The notes beneath the pieces are model-generated. The model was not told where the DNA came from, did not search any database, and saw only the letters and a list, made by a program, of their open reading frames with translations. A stretch of 64,000 nucleotides of DNA from a virus: positions 1-64,000 of IMG/VR virus record IMGVR_UViG_3300007511_001544. One strand, 5' to 3'. Position 1 is the stretch's first letter, and the number at the start of each line of letters is the position of its first letter. The translations under genes were made by a program, and so were the position numbers. This document shows positions 16,501 to 27,200 of this stretch, piece by piece.

Positions 16501-17192
16501 TGATTAAAAAATCTAGGAAAATCTTCCGCACCATTAGCAGAGTTGTTTTTGGCTACTGGTGATAATCTCTCTCCTAAGAGGACTGCTCCGGCTGAATTTC
16601 TCCTAAGAACATCACCAATTGGTACATCATAAACCACAATATCAGATAAAGGGCTAAACGAATTGGGGCTATAGAAAACCCTGTCCGAGTTGTTCTTAAA
16701 TGAATCCAGCAACTCTTCTGCACCAAAAGGACCAATTGGTGACAACAAATTAGAGTCGTCACCAAGGCTTGTTCTCAAATTAGAATAAAAATCAACCTCT
16801 GCATTTTCGTCATTATAGCTTGCTAATCCGGCTTGGTATTCGTTCATTCTCTGGGAAATAAAATCCAAGTCGAACGAGTTTCTATTGCTGAAACATCCTA
16901 TGACACGGATCCTTATGTTCGAGAAGTAATCTGGGGTGTTGTACCATCGAGTAAACTCTTGATCTGCTGCCAATTCTCTTCTAATGGCTTCGTTCAGTGT
17001 GATATTGAGCGTGACCGAAATAGTTTCACTTTGAGCGTCACCGGAATTTTCTAGGTCTGTAGCAATATCCAAAGATTCATACTGAACTGACGGGTATGGT
17101 GATGACAAGTAAACCAAACCTGATTGTGTTTGTAGTGCCCTGTTGTTAACGGGGAAAAAATTTGTTCTGTCTGGTGTTATCTCTTGCGGCAT
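13563..17192 (-). CDS. Large virion structural protein, 1209 residues
   Basis: The protein opens MPQEITPDRTNFFPVNNRAL and is beta-rich early on (ETISVTLNITLNEAIRREL), then has charged helical stretches including KMSLRLRKVQRNAMEIHDMI. It contains no recognisable enzymatic motif. Its gene starts at TAAATG directly on the upstream stop with Shine-Dalgarno GAGGAACC, so translation is tightly coupled to the 340-residue protein. The near-equal length to the following 1204-residue protein and the shared context suggest they act together in the tail or baseplate, though I see no clear sequence similarity between them. Confidence 0.65.
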   Translation of the reverse strand: MPQEITPDRTNFFPVNNRALQTQSGLVYLSSPYPSVQYESLDIATDLENSGDAQSETISVTLNITLNEAIRRELAADQEFTRWYNTPDYFSNIRIRVIGCFSNRNSFDLDFISQRMNEYQAGLASYNDENAEVDFYSNLRTSLGDDSNLLSPIGPFGAEELLDSFKNNSDRVFYSPNSFSPLSDIVVYDVPIGDVLRRNSAGAVLLGERLSPVAKNNSANGAEDFPRFFNQKILLNPITFSFGKNETYSDTRLENIRFYAFTYMDYGAFMESRGMRANSGTARIEKPLISTGVGFISPGIFKGEQNIFKKQEAAPLVTPPRVLRVARTAPLEKNVRDRRQYGNLKLVDVKEQLYKDYSKVLRRLGGEARVGDIIKDENYFSNFWVTKCENDNARYGFVFDKLGFLIKNSRFPWLYSNPLIVNEMFNGGGMLEISSGETAKVLNVSMTKRQIKEHRTIAVNDLTFGRSDHDESTYYRPEEVVDPPQFVSNMQFPQNTQDTSRLNFYEGYDTYADDAKTQTQGTYQYGVSVDVLDPSILYLRKMSLRLRKVQRNAMEIHDMIINSPPSDPDLPRPKGQIKDGVGLYDRLNDKVLVPLNKIAIAGSTAETILEQDIQTFISLYARVITVTSLSYDAIGTMLSGLVGDKDPDGIKSFSEIVALFKQSIDRVLDSWMPKDPFGEGTTLPAKIDEHPVGKDLPVLSTKKYFSQLFEFGQDYEVGYLYLSRQAQGDIENRFGLPTYSRQFFSNRVQEEFNKYFSPYTEGNSVSNEVDPQGTTFQDSSYQYFSPKAIKIFGKEPLVQTDYKAIGQNIAAYDLNRYGELFSDLVKRKNISVKQNLPFYSIQAKTQTTRQLFNSLGESLQFHACQITEGIKSPFGVPSPSNVKGRVIKVGQEGHDKDLMKGDGLVGAILGGNSDPEESVKAFLKNTDSELNPSATGSYGSVVDPSFKDKDIDIQFDDVGLPPIKLTFGIIGELELNPIIDQVTYQKEMFNSMVNNINSLGLDDQSVAASVQNLYRQMPNQLKSMFVVAASQAKKQLTGNLDAVRFQLEDVDKAPFAESISYISEDDEFPPYKTTRDPMKIYSKFLAFWMNYKQLGVIEYLSGFNNLEVRPFADRGVDIDENNPVFTAKPLLPVWRKFTLQDYQNTSGGSLLCRVRTFVKDDVPVLVQDEAGSDETPAAGKANNINSGVDVAYKDLFDLPIYNRYFVLRG

Positions 17193-18215
17193 TTATGGTT
17201 CCTCGCACGGGTCGATTAGATCAGCAGGTTCATCACCAGAATACAAAGGAGTTCGTTCAGTTCGTCTGCCAAGATCATCAATCTCATCATCAGTCCTAAT
17301 AGACAAATAATATTCTACATAAGTTTCATCTATGAAGGGAACGGCTCTGTCGTACAATTTTTCGTTACCTGCGAGTAAGTGGTAATAATCATCCGGATTT
17401 GTTTGAACTTTTAGATTATCAGAGTGTTTGTACTCGTCATTGATAAACATTAGCTTAGTCATTGTTTTTTGGTTTCCCTCTTCGCTGGTGGGTGCCTTAA
17501 ACACTTCAATATCAAAATTCCCATTTCCCTTAAAATAGGTATTCGTTTCCTCTACGTCTAATAAAAGTCTTGCATCTTCTGTGAGTTCCCACACAAACCC
17601 TGGTGTTATCACGCCACCTTGTTGGACCACTTGACCGTCTTCGTTTACACGAACTCTGACTGTAAATTTATCATACTTTAAAGGCAAACTAGCCGAAATA
17701 CAAGGAACAATCACCTCTGAGCCAGACGCCCCGGTACGATGCGGAAATTCTTCTGTGCCTGAAACTCTCAAAGGTTCGCTGCCGTCCATAGTTTTTATTC
17801 GCCAAGAAGGGGCGTACACCTTAGAAGGATCACTGATCCCCAGGGTTCTTAGAAATTTGCTAGTTGAGGGCGTGGATTGGTTAGGGTTTGGATCGGCAAT
17901 ATTGGCTATTTGTGCGGGGGTTTCCCCAGAGGCTTCCCAGGATTTGTAGTTTTTTGCCCACCCTGTGTCGCTGAATATTTCCAATCGAGGGGTTTCTTTT
18001 ATACGATCAACGATATCATTTTGTTTCTCTTCTGAAACTTTTGGATTAGCATACTGAATACTTCCGCTTGGTCCAAATTCTTGATCATATAAAATATCAT
18101 CATCATAGAAAGCGTAATATTGAGGCGCAAATTTCCCTTGGGAAAATACTTTTTTTCCGTGAGGAGTAAGCTCTATTTGAATAACCTCTTCTTGTCTATT
18201 TATAAACTTTGCCAT
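17193..18215 (-). CDS. Conserved virion protein, MAKFINRQEEVIQIELTPHG type
   Basis: The 340-residue protein opens MAKFINRQEEVIQIELTPHG and then KKVFSQGKFAPQYYAFYDDDILYD, a pattern related to the opening of the 348-residue protein at 8821-9867 (both have a TxxG(K/R)(K/R) turn followed by AKF/KFAPQ and an acidic FYDD or FGDD strand). The rest is beta-rich with GNFDIEVFKAPTSEEGN. It ends acidic (DEPADLIDPCEEP). Its ATG has no Shine-Dalgarno sequence; TATTTA lies 4 nt upstream. It is probably a virion adaptor protein of the tail. Confidence 0.65.
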   Translation of the reverse strand: MAKFINRQEEVIQIELTPHGKKVFSQGKFAPQYYAFYDDDILYDQEFGPSGSIQYANPKVSEEKQNDIVDRIKETPRLEIFSDTGWAKNYKSWEASGETPAQIANIADPNPNQSTPSTSKFLRTLGISDPSKVYAPSWRIKTMDGSEPLRVSGTEEFPHRTGASGSEVIVPCISASLPLKYDKFTVRVRVNEDGQVVQQGGVITPGFVWELTEDARLLLDVEETNTYFKGNGNFDIEVFKAPTSEEGNQKTMTKLMFINDEYKHSDNLKVQTNPDDYYHLLAGNEKLYDRAVPFIDETYVEYYLSIRTDDEIDDLGRRTERTPLYSGDEPADLIDPCEEP

Positions 18216-18219
18216 AAAC

Positions 18220-18225
18220 TAAATA
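18220..18225 (-). promoter_or_regulatory. TATTTA element 4 nt before ATG
   Basis: The gap at 18216-18252 reads TTATAAAAAAGATATTTAGTTTATG into the start of the 340-residue protein. No Shine-Dalgarno sequence is present. The 4-nt spacing repeats that seen at 172, 5169 and 39822. Confidence 0.4.
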
Positions 18226-18252
18226 TCTTTTTTATAATTTAAATGCAACATT

Positions 18253-21200
18253 TCAATATCCGCCCCCAGTACCACCGCCGTCGCCGGAACCTGCACCGCC
18301 TCGGCGTCCATTTGCCGGCATGAGTGGTATGGGCGGTTGCTCTGGCGGCAGCCCTTCAGGAGTTCTCATATTTGGATTTTGTCTGACATACTCTGCCGGA
18401 CTCATTGGCGGTTGTTGATTTGTAAACTCTGGCGGAAGAACCTGGCTTGTTCTGAAGACTGGGGGAGGAGGTTGTACCATAGAAAATTCCATCTGAGCAC
18501 GCAATGTTGGGTTGTTTGCCATTTCCTGTGGTGAAGCCGGCATCCCAGGAGGTGGTGTCATCCCAGGAGGTGGTGTCATCCCAGGAGGTGGTGTCATCCC
18601 AGGAGGTGGTGTCATCCCAGGAGGTGGTGCCATGCCAGGAGGTGGTGCCATGCCAGGAGGTAGCTGAGTAGCTTTGGCTTGTGCTGCCACTAGCTGCTCC
18701 TGTTGTAGTGCTTGTTGTTCTTTTACAGCCCGCTCGCCTCGACTTCGGGCGTCTTTTTCTTGACCTTCTGAAATATCTTCCATCTCTCGGGCAAGTTCTG
18801 GGCGGAAGCCTGTTTTCATTGTCAGTTTTCCAAGCTCTATAAGAGAACAGTAATCATAAGGCCAGTTATAGGTGTTTCCGGCTTCGCCAAGCTTTTCACT
18901 AGACCAAAGGCGCTTGGTATATTCCACTTTTTTATTCTTTAAGAATTCTTTTTGTTCTTGTGGTAAATCTTCTGAAATATACCCAAATATACTGTTATAA
19001 GACAGGGACCCAGGACCACCGTTTAACTCTTCTAGGATCAGTTTTGAAAATTTATCTATCCCACGCTCTTTGACTTTAAATACCATCCATTTTATGTCGG
19101 GCTTAAAGCCATCTTGAGAACCCAGGGCTGCAATATCCAACATGTCAACTCGTGGGTGACCGTTTCTTGGAATACCCAACTCTAATTCCTTGAGAATTAA
19201 TTCTGGGAATACTGTTTTGCCATTTTTTGTCTCGACTGCTTCACCGGGCATATAGTGATCAATAGCTGAAACACTGGTCTTCATGGTGGCGGCAATATCT
19301 GGCATAATGCCTTGCCATATATCAGCCAAATCTTGACGTGAAAGTGCTACGCTATGCTCCATCAAATATACAATGGGAATACTGATCTCTTCCTTCGATG
19401 GGAGTACTTCATCATACTCATCTCCACCGAAAGGGTTAATGAAAGAAGGCACCTTTGGATAATTCGGTGGTAGCAAATTTTCTAAAGATTTCTTCAAGGC
19501 TGGCGGCAGCGAGTATTTTATAAACGCTTTTCTAAATTCTTTGAGCTTAGGCCCCAAAGCACTTGGGTTGGCTTTTAGAGTCATAACCTTCATAGATTGC
19601 GTGGTTTTGTCCATATAATAAGGCATCGCCACGATAGCTTCTGATATTGTTTTTTCATTGTCTTCCGCAATTTGTCCGAGCTTTCTCGCTCTTTCGGATA
19701 TGAAAGCTCCAGGCGGCTGGATATCCTCTTCCTTAAAGCCTACTAATCTAGCTAGTGAATCAACAGTCCTACCAGAATCAAACACAAACTTAGGAACTTT
19801 TCTCACAGCAACTACCTCGCCAGATCCTGTCATGTTGACACCTTGAGCAAAACTGCTTGGAGTTCCATTCTTGTGAGCGACAGTTCCAGTCGGGTTCCCG
19901 AGAAGTCTAAATTCTGTGGTGTCTACAGAAACATCCGAGATATACATAAAGACACCTTCGGCTGAAGATGACGGCATCACTCCGTATTGGTGCCACATAC
20001 CCGTTACGAATGGGTCGTGATCGCCGGACCCGGTAGAAGTAGAAAAGTCGTATCTGTCATAAACACGAGTAACTGCGCTAGCGCCCGCAACAACTGGTTT
20101 TTCTGTAGCATTGGTCGGAAAATCCAAAATTGGACATTCCCACTTGGGCATAATCACCCACTTGTTTTTGTCTCTGGGGGATATGTTTGCTCCATCCGTT
20201 GGGAACAAGTTGTCAATAACAATTGACGCATCAATATCCTGTCTGTTTTGCCAAGCACGATTCCAACCATAAGCCGGCATCCCATCAATGCTCTTAACTC
20301 GACCATCGTCGCCCATAAAAGACCCAGAATCAAAATCATAGTAATGCCCGTTCTCGTTAACAAACTCTATATACAAATCTTCGCCAGAGAGAATTTCCTC
20401 AAGAGACACTTCTTTATTTTCTTTCGGCACATAAGTTATTCGACATATTGCAGGTCCATAATAATATGCAGGTGTAAATGGAGCAAATTCAGCACGAGTA
20501 TATGGCCAACGGCGTCCTGCTGGTATGCTTCCTGTGGTTCCCAATTCAAGAGAAGCTTCTTGATAAAATGGTTTTGTTTGACCGCCAAAGAACGGTCCTT
20601 GCGGAACACCAACAGAATCGTCGGGGGAGCCGACTCTTGTTATAATATTTCCGTTTGAAGCACTTGTCAGAATATCATGAGTAAGAATAAGTGTGTCATC
20701 AGAACCAATAGTGGCGTATATGTCAGTATCGCCATTAGCATACGCTAAGTTGATGGAGGCGGTAATCCTACCAATACGGTGACTCACCGCTGCTAATGTG
20801 TCAGCTTCTTTATATCCAATCTCGTAAGTACCACTTCCACCTTCAGTCAAACCCTGAAGTCTTGATGGTGTGGTTTCGTCGGCGCTATACTTGAATATAA
20901 TCACAGAGGATCCTTGACTTGCGGTATTGAAAAATGATTGTCCCCAGATGTTCGATCCTGAATTTCCACTTATATCTCTGCCTGTGGTCGGATTCAAGCC
21001 GCCAGTCAATGCAAAACTGCTGCTCTTAACTATGTTTGGATCACTTGGAAGATTTTCCATACTTGCAGTTGCTCCGACTCCATAAGCGCCGACACCCTTC
21101 ACATTGGTACTTTTCATCTCGTTCCAGTCAGATGACCCTGTTGCAGTAGCATTACCAAAAGCAGCAGGGTTGCTATACATCATGTGTCTATCAGATTGTT

Positions 21201-24200
21201 TTAATCCAATTTCCATAATGTAAGCTTTTTCTTTTGAGACGGCGACTTTTCTTGCTTCGGTTTGTCCCGCTGGGGATGCGCCGGCTGGAGAGTCGGGGTT
21301 TGCTTTGGCAGGAATTTCTGCCACAAACTTGGACATGAAACCGCCGTCTTCTTGCTGTCTTAGGAAGAACTTCGGAATATTTGCCATAAAGTTTGACATA
21401 CCCAACTTATAAAGCTCATCGTCATAAAGCTTCATGGTGGTAGTTGTTGTGGTCCCGCCGGTCTCGGGGTCGGTTGTTGATGTTGTCTCAATCGAAGCTG
21501 ACGTATTTACAGACCCGGTTACTATACCAAAAAGGATAGGGTTGTGATCGCCCAGGATAATAGGTCTTACTTGGTCGCCGATATAATCTATGGGATTAAA
21601 TATACCCTCAAATGGAACAGTGTCCGAATAAAAGAAATTAGCTGGTCCGGCGGTTAACCTTGTTTCAGAGGCACCGAAAGCTAGCGTATCGTCGAAAAAC
21701 TCAAAGTTGGCTGCGCCACCTTCATTCCTTCTTCTTCGTCCGCCAGGAATGGTAATCGCTGCGTTGGTGGAACCTGTTGCTGTAGCCGTCATACCGCCTA
21801 CAGCGGGAGCATAGTAAGCACTAACCGCACCACTAAGAGGTCCTCCGGTCGGGTGCTCAATTGTGCCCCAGCGAAAATCTTCAACTGCATTTTTTCTCAA
21901 AATTGGGTAGGAAACACCCAAGCCAGATTTTATTGAGTTATAGACAATACCTGGGGCGAAGAAGGGTCTCGACAGTGCTCTAAACTGAGCGGATGCCATA
22001 CGGTATGAACCAGTGGTAGTATAAGGTGCTCCACCAACAGTATCTTGCCATTCATCTGCCGCTTTTCGGGGATAGAATTCATTAGGTTCGCCAGTGAATG
22101 TTGCATATTCTGCATATGATTTAGAAAATTGAGTCGCTAACTCTAAAGTTCTCAACACAGGGTAAAAACCCTCGTAGGGTAAAAGCTTTAGCGTTGCTTC
22201 TGATTTTAATTCTAGGTGCCTTGGGCTTTTATTAAATTGAGAATCTTTTGACTCCCTACTCATGAACACCTTGAGGTATTCTGCAACATCGGAAGTCCCA
22301 TACCTTGGTAAAAACTCTCTATTTTTTGTATTAAATGCAGCTTGACTATTGACATCGTTTGTTGCGCCTGTTATATCCAAAGCCGCAGAAAGAACCGTCG
22401 TAAAGTTACCAAGATCCTTATATTCATTCATCAAAGTGCTTATTCTAAACTCTGGTATGATTGTCTGGTCTTTTCCGGCTAAACGAACTTCTTGTGCCCA
22501 GTCTTCGTAGTTATTATACCAGGGGTATCTAGCTGGGGCAAGGTCTCCCTTCTTGGGTCCGTCCACAAACCTTCTTTGTTCTCCAGCCGTCCAGGCGGGT
22601 CGTGTTATGGGACCCCCAATAGCATTAAACTCAGCAACAAATTTCTTCTTACCGCCATCGCCGGTCTGGCGTAGAACCTCTGTTGGTACAGAATAAACAT
22701 ATTGACAAGAATTTAAACTTGAGGTATTCCAACGGATACCGCCCGTGCTTGTATCGCCTGCGCTGCCTGTGTTGTCCCCCGCCCCACTGAGGACAACTCC
22801 ATAGTGCGGCATCATCAATTCGCCCGCTGGTAACGTTGATGCCATACAAGCCAACAACTTGGTTGTTGGGGACGTTACGGCAGCCGATAGTGCCACCCCT
22901 GTAAGGTACGCCTGCAAGTGAGGGTGAGCATAATAAAAAGAATCCAAAGGCCATGTTGACGCAGACCCATAGTTGGAGAAAGACGGCTGTCCTCCCCCTG
23001 GAGCATTAACATACATTCCAAATTTCTTAGCATATCCCACAGTTCCTGAAGCAACTTTCCAAGATTCATTTGGTGATTCTTGATTGCTCCATGTAAATGA
23101 TCCAGTCGGAAACTGCTCATCCATTCTAACAAAATACCCAAACGAAGAACTGTATCCTTGTCCCTCTAATTGTCGATCATCTACTCTGCGGTTCCATGCA
23201 CGGTTCCAATCTTGAATATTCGCATCACTAATGAGTGACTCAAGAGTTGTGACCCCCTGTTTTAAAGTAAAAAGACTGCCTGTGTTTTCTATATCGCTGC
23301 GCCAAAAGCTATTTCTATAGTATTCTCTGGCACGGGAGGCGGAAGAATATGTATATATTTCTCGTGGGTATACTGTTTCTTCGTAAGTCATCATTTTTAT
23401 GAGTTCTACACCGTCCACTGATGGGTCCACATTGGCTACAAAATTATCTCTAAGAATTTCATAGGGTCTTTTTAATTGCCCAAGCTTAAATGATTGCTTG
23501 TTTCCAAGATCTACATTTAATCCTCGATTAGCAAATCCTTGCAATTCGTTACCATAAGAATATTTCATAGTTACATCAACAAATTCCTTCTCAGTTTTTG
23601 ATGGTGTCCCTCTTGGAGTCTTGATATGATGTATCAGGGGTTTATATCGAGAAGTTACAGCAGGCTCTTTATATCTTTTGCCTATGAAAAACGTGACGTT
23701 ATTACCGCCAAGAGGATTTGCAAAAGTCAGTGCTCTATCCTGATATTGGGTATTTGCCTTCAATTGGTCGGAAACGTCCTGCCCCCTTCTTTTTGATTGC
23801 ATCTTGTCACCATCAATTTGCTCAACCTTTTGGGCTTCATATGTTATTGTCGGAGCGTCTATAATGTAATAATTCTGTTTTGCGTTATATCTCCCCAAGG
23901 TGGTGTATTGCCCAAATCGTGTTTGAGTCCAGGGTACCCACCCATAGGGACCATTAACTTCCCAGAGATACTGTATTTGTCCCGCTGAGTTACTAAAGAC
24001 ACCGTTAGATTGCACACCAAATCCACCTGGGTATAATTTCCATTTTTCGGCGTTTGCAACAGAAGAAGTATGAAGAGTAATATTTTCTGGGAATCTTGAC
24101 GAAGATAGTATAAACTTATGAAAATTATCCGCATAATTTTGTCCCGGCCAATCCCCAATAGCCCCTTGAGAGTGAGACATTCTCATGAACCATGCGATTC

Positions 24201-27200
24201 TGTCTCCGTCGGGAATAGGTCTTGTAATATAAGCGTTATCTCTCAAAGAGCCCGTCGCCATAATCTCCACCAAAGGAGAATTTAAATTTCCAGAAACTAA
24301 CCTTGGTCGTAAAATCGTGTTTCTTTGTGTTTTGTGTATGGCCACCAACGAAGCAGTTGCATCAGAAACATCATCTCCATATACAGCAGGAAATGCTCCC
24401 GACGGAGTAACAACACCTTCATTAAAAGAGGGCATGTCTATCGAATCAAAACGAGTTAACAATGTATTGAGAGATGCGGTTTGGAACCCTCCCCATCCCG
24501 TATGTCTTTTGAGCAGTGTTTGTAGTTTTTGCCGCACAACAATATTTCTAAATGGTAATGCATTGTTCGGCGCAAACTGGTCGGACGGGCGGTCCCTGAA
24601 CATTTGCGTTGAATCAAACTTACTGCCCGGCGCAGCAAATCTCTCTGCAATAATTGCTTTATTCACTTTTACATTGGATCGTTGCCTTGGGGCATCATAA
24701 TCTACGGAACCTGTGTCGCCTGAAGTTCTTCTAGCGGGCGTCGTTACAAAAGGAGTGGGCATAGAACCACTTGTAAAGGTGGGGTTTTTAAAATAGGTTT
24801 CTGTGTTCAAAGCAAAATCTAAATTCGTCTTTGATCGATCTTGCGTTTGATATATCTCATAAGTTTTAGTATAATTACCTATAGCAGAAGCGCCGCCGTC
24901 AGGAGCCAGTGTTCCCGTAGGTGTTTTTATATTTTCAATATTTACAGGTCGAGATGTGCCAGGACCTCTTGTATACTGTCCTTTTGGTGTTTCATCTGTT
25001 TTATGTGTACTAAATGATCCGCCACCAGTTACCAAGTCTAGCTTAAATGATTCTTTTCTTTCATTTCTAGATGGAACTTTTTGTGCAGCAGGAGGAACAG
25101 ATCGAGCTTGTTGTCCGCCTACATGTTGTTTTGTAAATGGGGTTTGTATACTTTCTTGACGATGATGTAGGTTAGCAAAATCTACATTCGTAATCCCTTT
25201 GTCTTGTAGTTGTTTCTGGTAGCCCGTATCGACAGTAGAACTAACAGGCGTGAACGGAATGAGTTTCTCTCCCTGCATGTCTCCTGAACCAGGGAGAGAT
25301 GCGCTAAGGCTTCTTTTTATTTTCTTAATTTCGTTTGGAATTATTTCCTCATCTATGTCTTTTTCTGCTACTAGTCCACCAAAATTTATTTCCGCAAGCC
25401 CGACTTGTTTTACTTTCTCCCTCATTTTTTCTTCTAATTTAGACATTTGAGGCGCAAACGCACTAATCGAAACAAGACCGATTGGGTTATAGCTTCTTTG
25501 TGCCGCAGCAAATATTGCTTCTCTAGATTCCATCACCCCAGGGTTCGATTGGGAAATTACAGGATTGTCTCTTTCGGCTCTAGATTGCCACCAGAAAGCA
25601 TTTTGGTTTTCCTTTTGCGGCGAAGAAGGAAGAGGGGCGTGAGAGAACTTCCACCCAAAAGGTTGAATGAGTCCTTCTTTGGAAATATTACTTCCTTTTC
25701 CTTTCTGGCGGACTGCCTTAATTGGTTGACCACCCTTGTTGCTAAGTTCTGGATTGATTCTGGCCTGGTCTGGTGGTGGTGTGGGAATAATTTGTGCGCC
25801 GTTACCACCCTCAGAAGCTGGTAAAGACTGTTGTCTGTTACCCATAAAATTGTATTCAAGCTTTGGTCTTTCAAGAAGGTGGTTCTCAATCATCGTGCGA
25901 ACACCTGGGGCAAACCTTGCACTAGCTGGGAACAACTGCTCTAACATGTGTCCCAGGGCAGAATCTACCCATTTATAATATTTCAGGTATTTCTCTAGGT
26001 CTGGTGTATTCCCCACTTTTGAAAAGAATATTTGCCTCAATTTCTCCATGGATTTATATTTTGGACGAAAGCGATTTACTGGCTCGCCTATCATATTGTT
26101 AAGGTCATCAATAGAGGCAAAAAGATTTAACATCTTTTGAGAAATGCTTCTATACATGCTTTTCTCAATTGCATAATAGAACCTTTCCGGGCGCATCATA
26201 GGGGCGAAAGCTTCGTCGTCTATATCCTTCAAAGTCACCATCTCACTACTCAAAGCATATTCTGGCAATTGTATGCGATCAGTATATACAAATTCTTTTC
26301 TTATAGGGGCTGAAGAGGTTGGGAAGAAATCTCCTCGACCAGTATGAAATCTGTAACTTATGTGCTGAGGGGATTCCTGATATAAACTTCCACGAGAACC
26401 TGATGCGAGCGAACCAGAAGAAAAATCTGACACGTTGAATCGACCGCTTGGATCACTACCTGTAACATCTGCAAAATCCCAGTTTAAAGCAAGGGTGTCT
26501 ATTTGCGGAATGTAAACAGAGGGATTGTATGTCTGGAACAGATAAGAATTTCTGGTGGGGTGGAGTCTTCCGTAACTATCGACTTCTCTGGAGTGTAGAT
26601 CAATGGTTCCGGTCGGAAGAACATCGGTCCAATAACGAAGACTAGAAGCCCTAACATCACTTGCAGTCAACAACGATCCAGTGAAATTTGTCCTACGAGC
26701 ACCAACATAAAATCTTTTTGCAGAGGATACAATATCTGATCCTGATTTATATGTCAGAGATGCTGTGGTATAAAAGCTATTTCTTTGTATCCCAGAGTCA
26801 TAATTTACAGCATAGAATTTAAGGTCGTAGCCTTCCGAAATATCAGCCAACGACGCTGAATTCTGTGCGAACGGAAAATCTTTTGGAGCAACCGTTAATG
26901 AAATATTCCATTTTTGATTGTCATAAACGTTTGTAAAAACAGAAGAAGTAAGCAGAACATTGTTATGCCTGTCTAAAACTTTAAAGAAAGCGTCCCTTAC
27001 TTCGTCAATTGGGGACTCTACCTCTGCCATTAGGGACGCTGACTTAATTGCTACAACTTGTAACCCAGAGTCATAGTGGGGTCCCCACCAAGTTGTATCC
27101 GTAGATGATGATAGAATATCTTTTGGTGTGTGCCACCCAAACAAAGATGAAGTAGACACCTGGCGTGGAGTATAATCGAGTTTATCCACATGTATTTTAT

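Noticed and set aside
18541-18660. CRISPR-like array
   Set aside because: The 18-nt units are in frame, have no spacers and encode a Pro-Gly-Met repeat.
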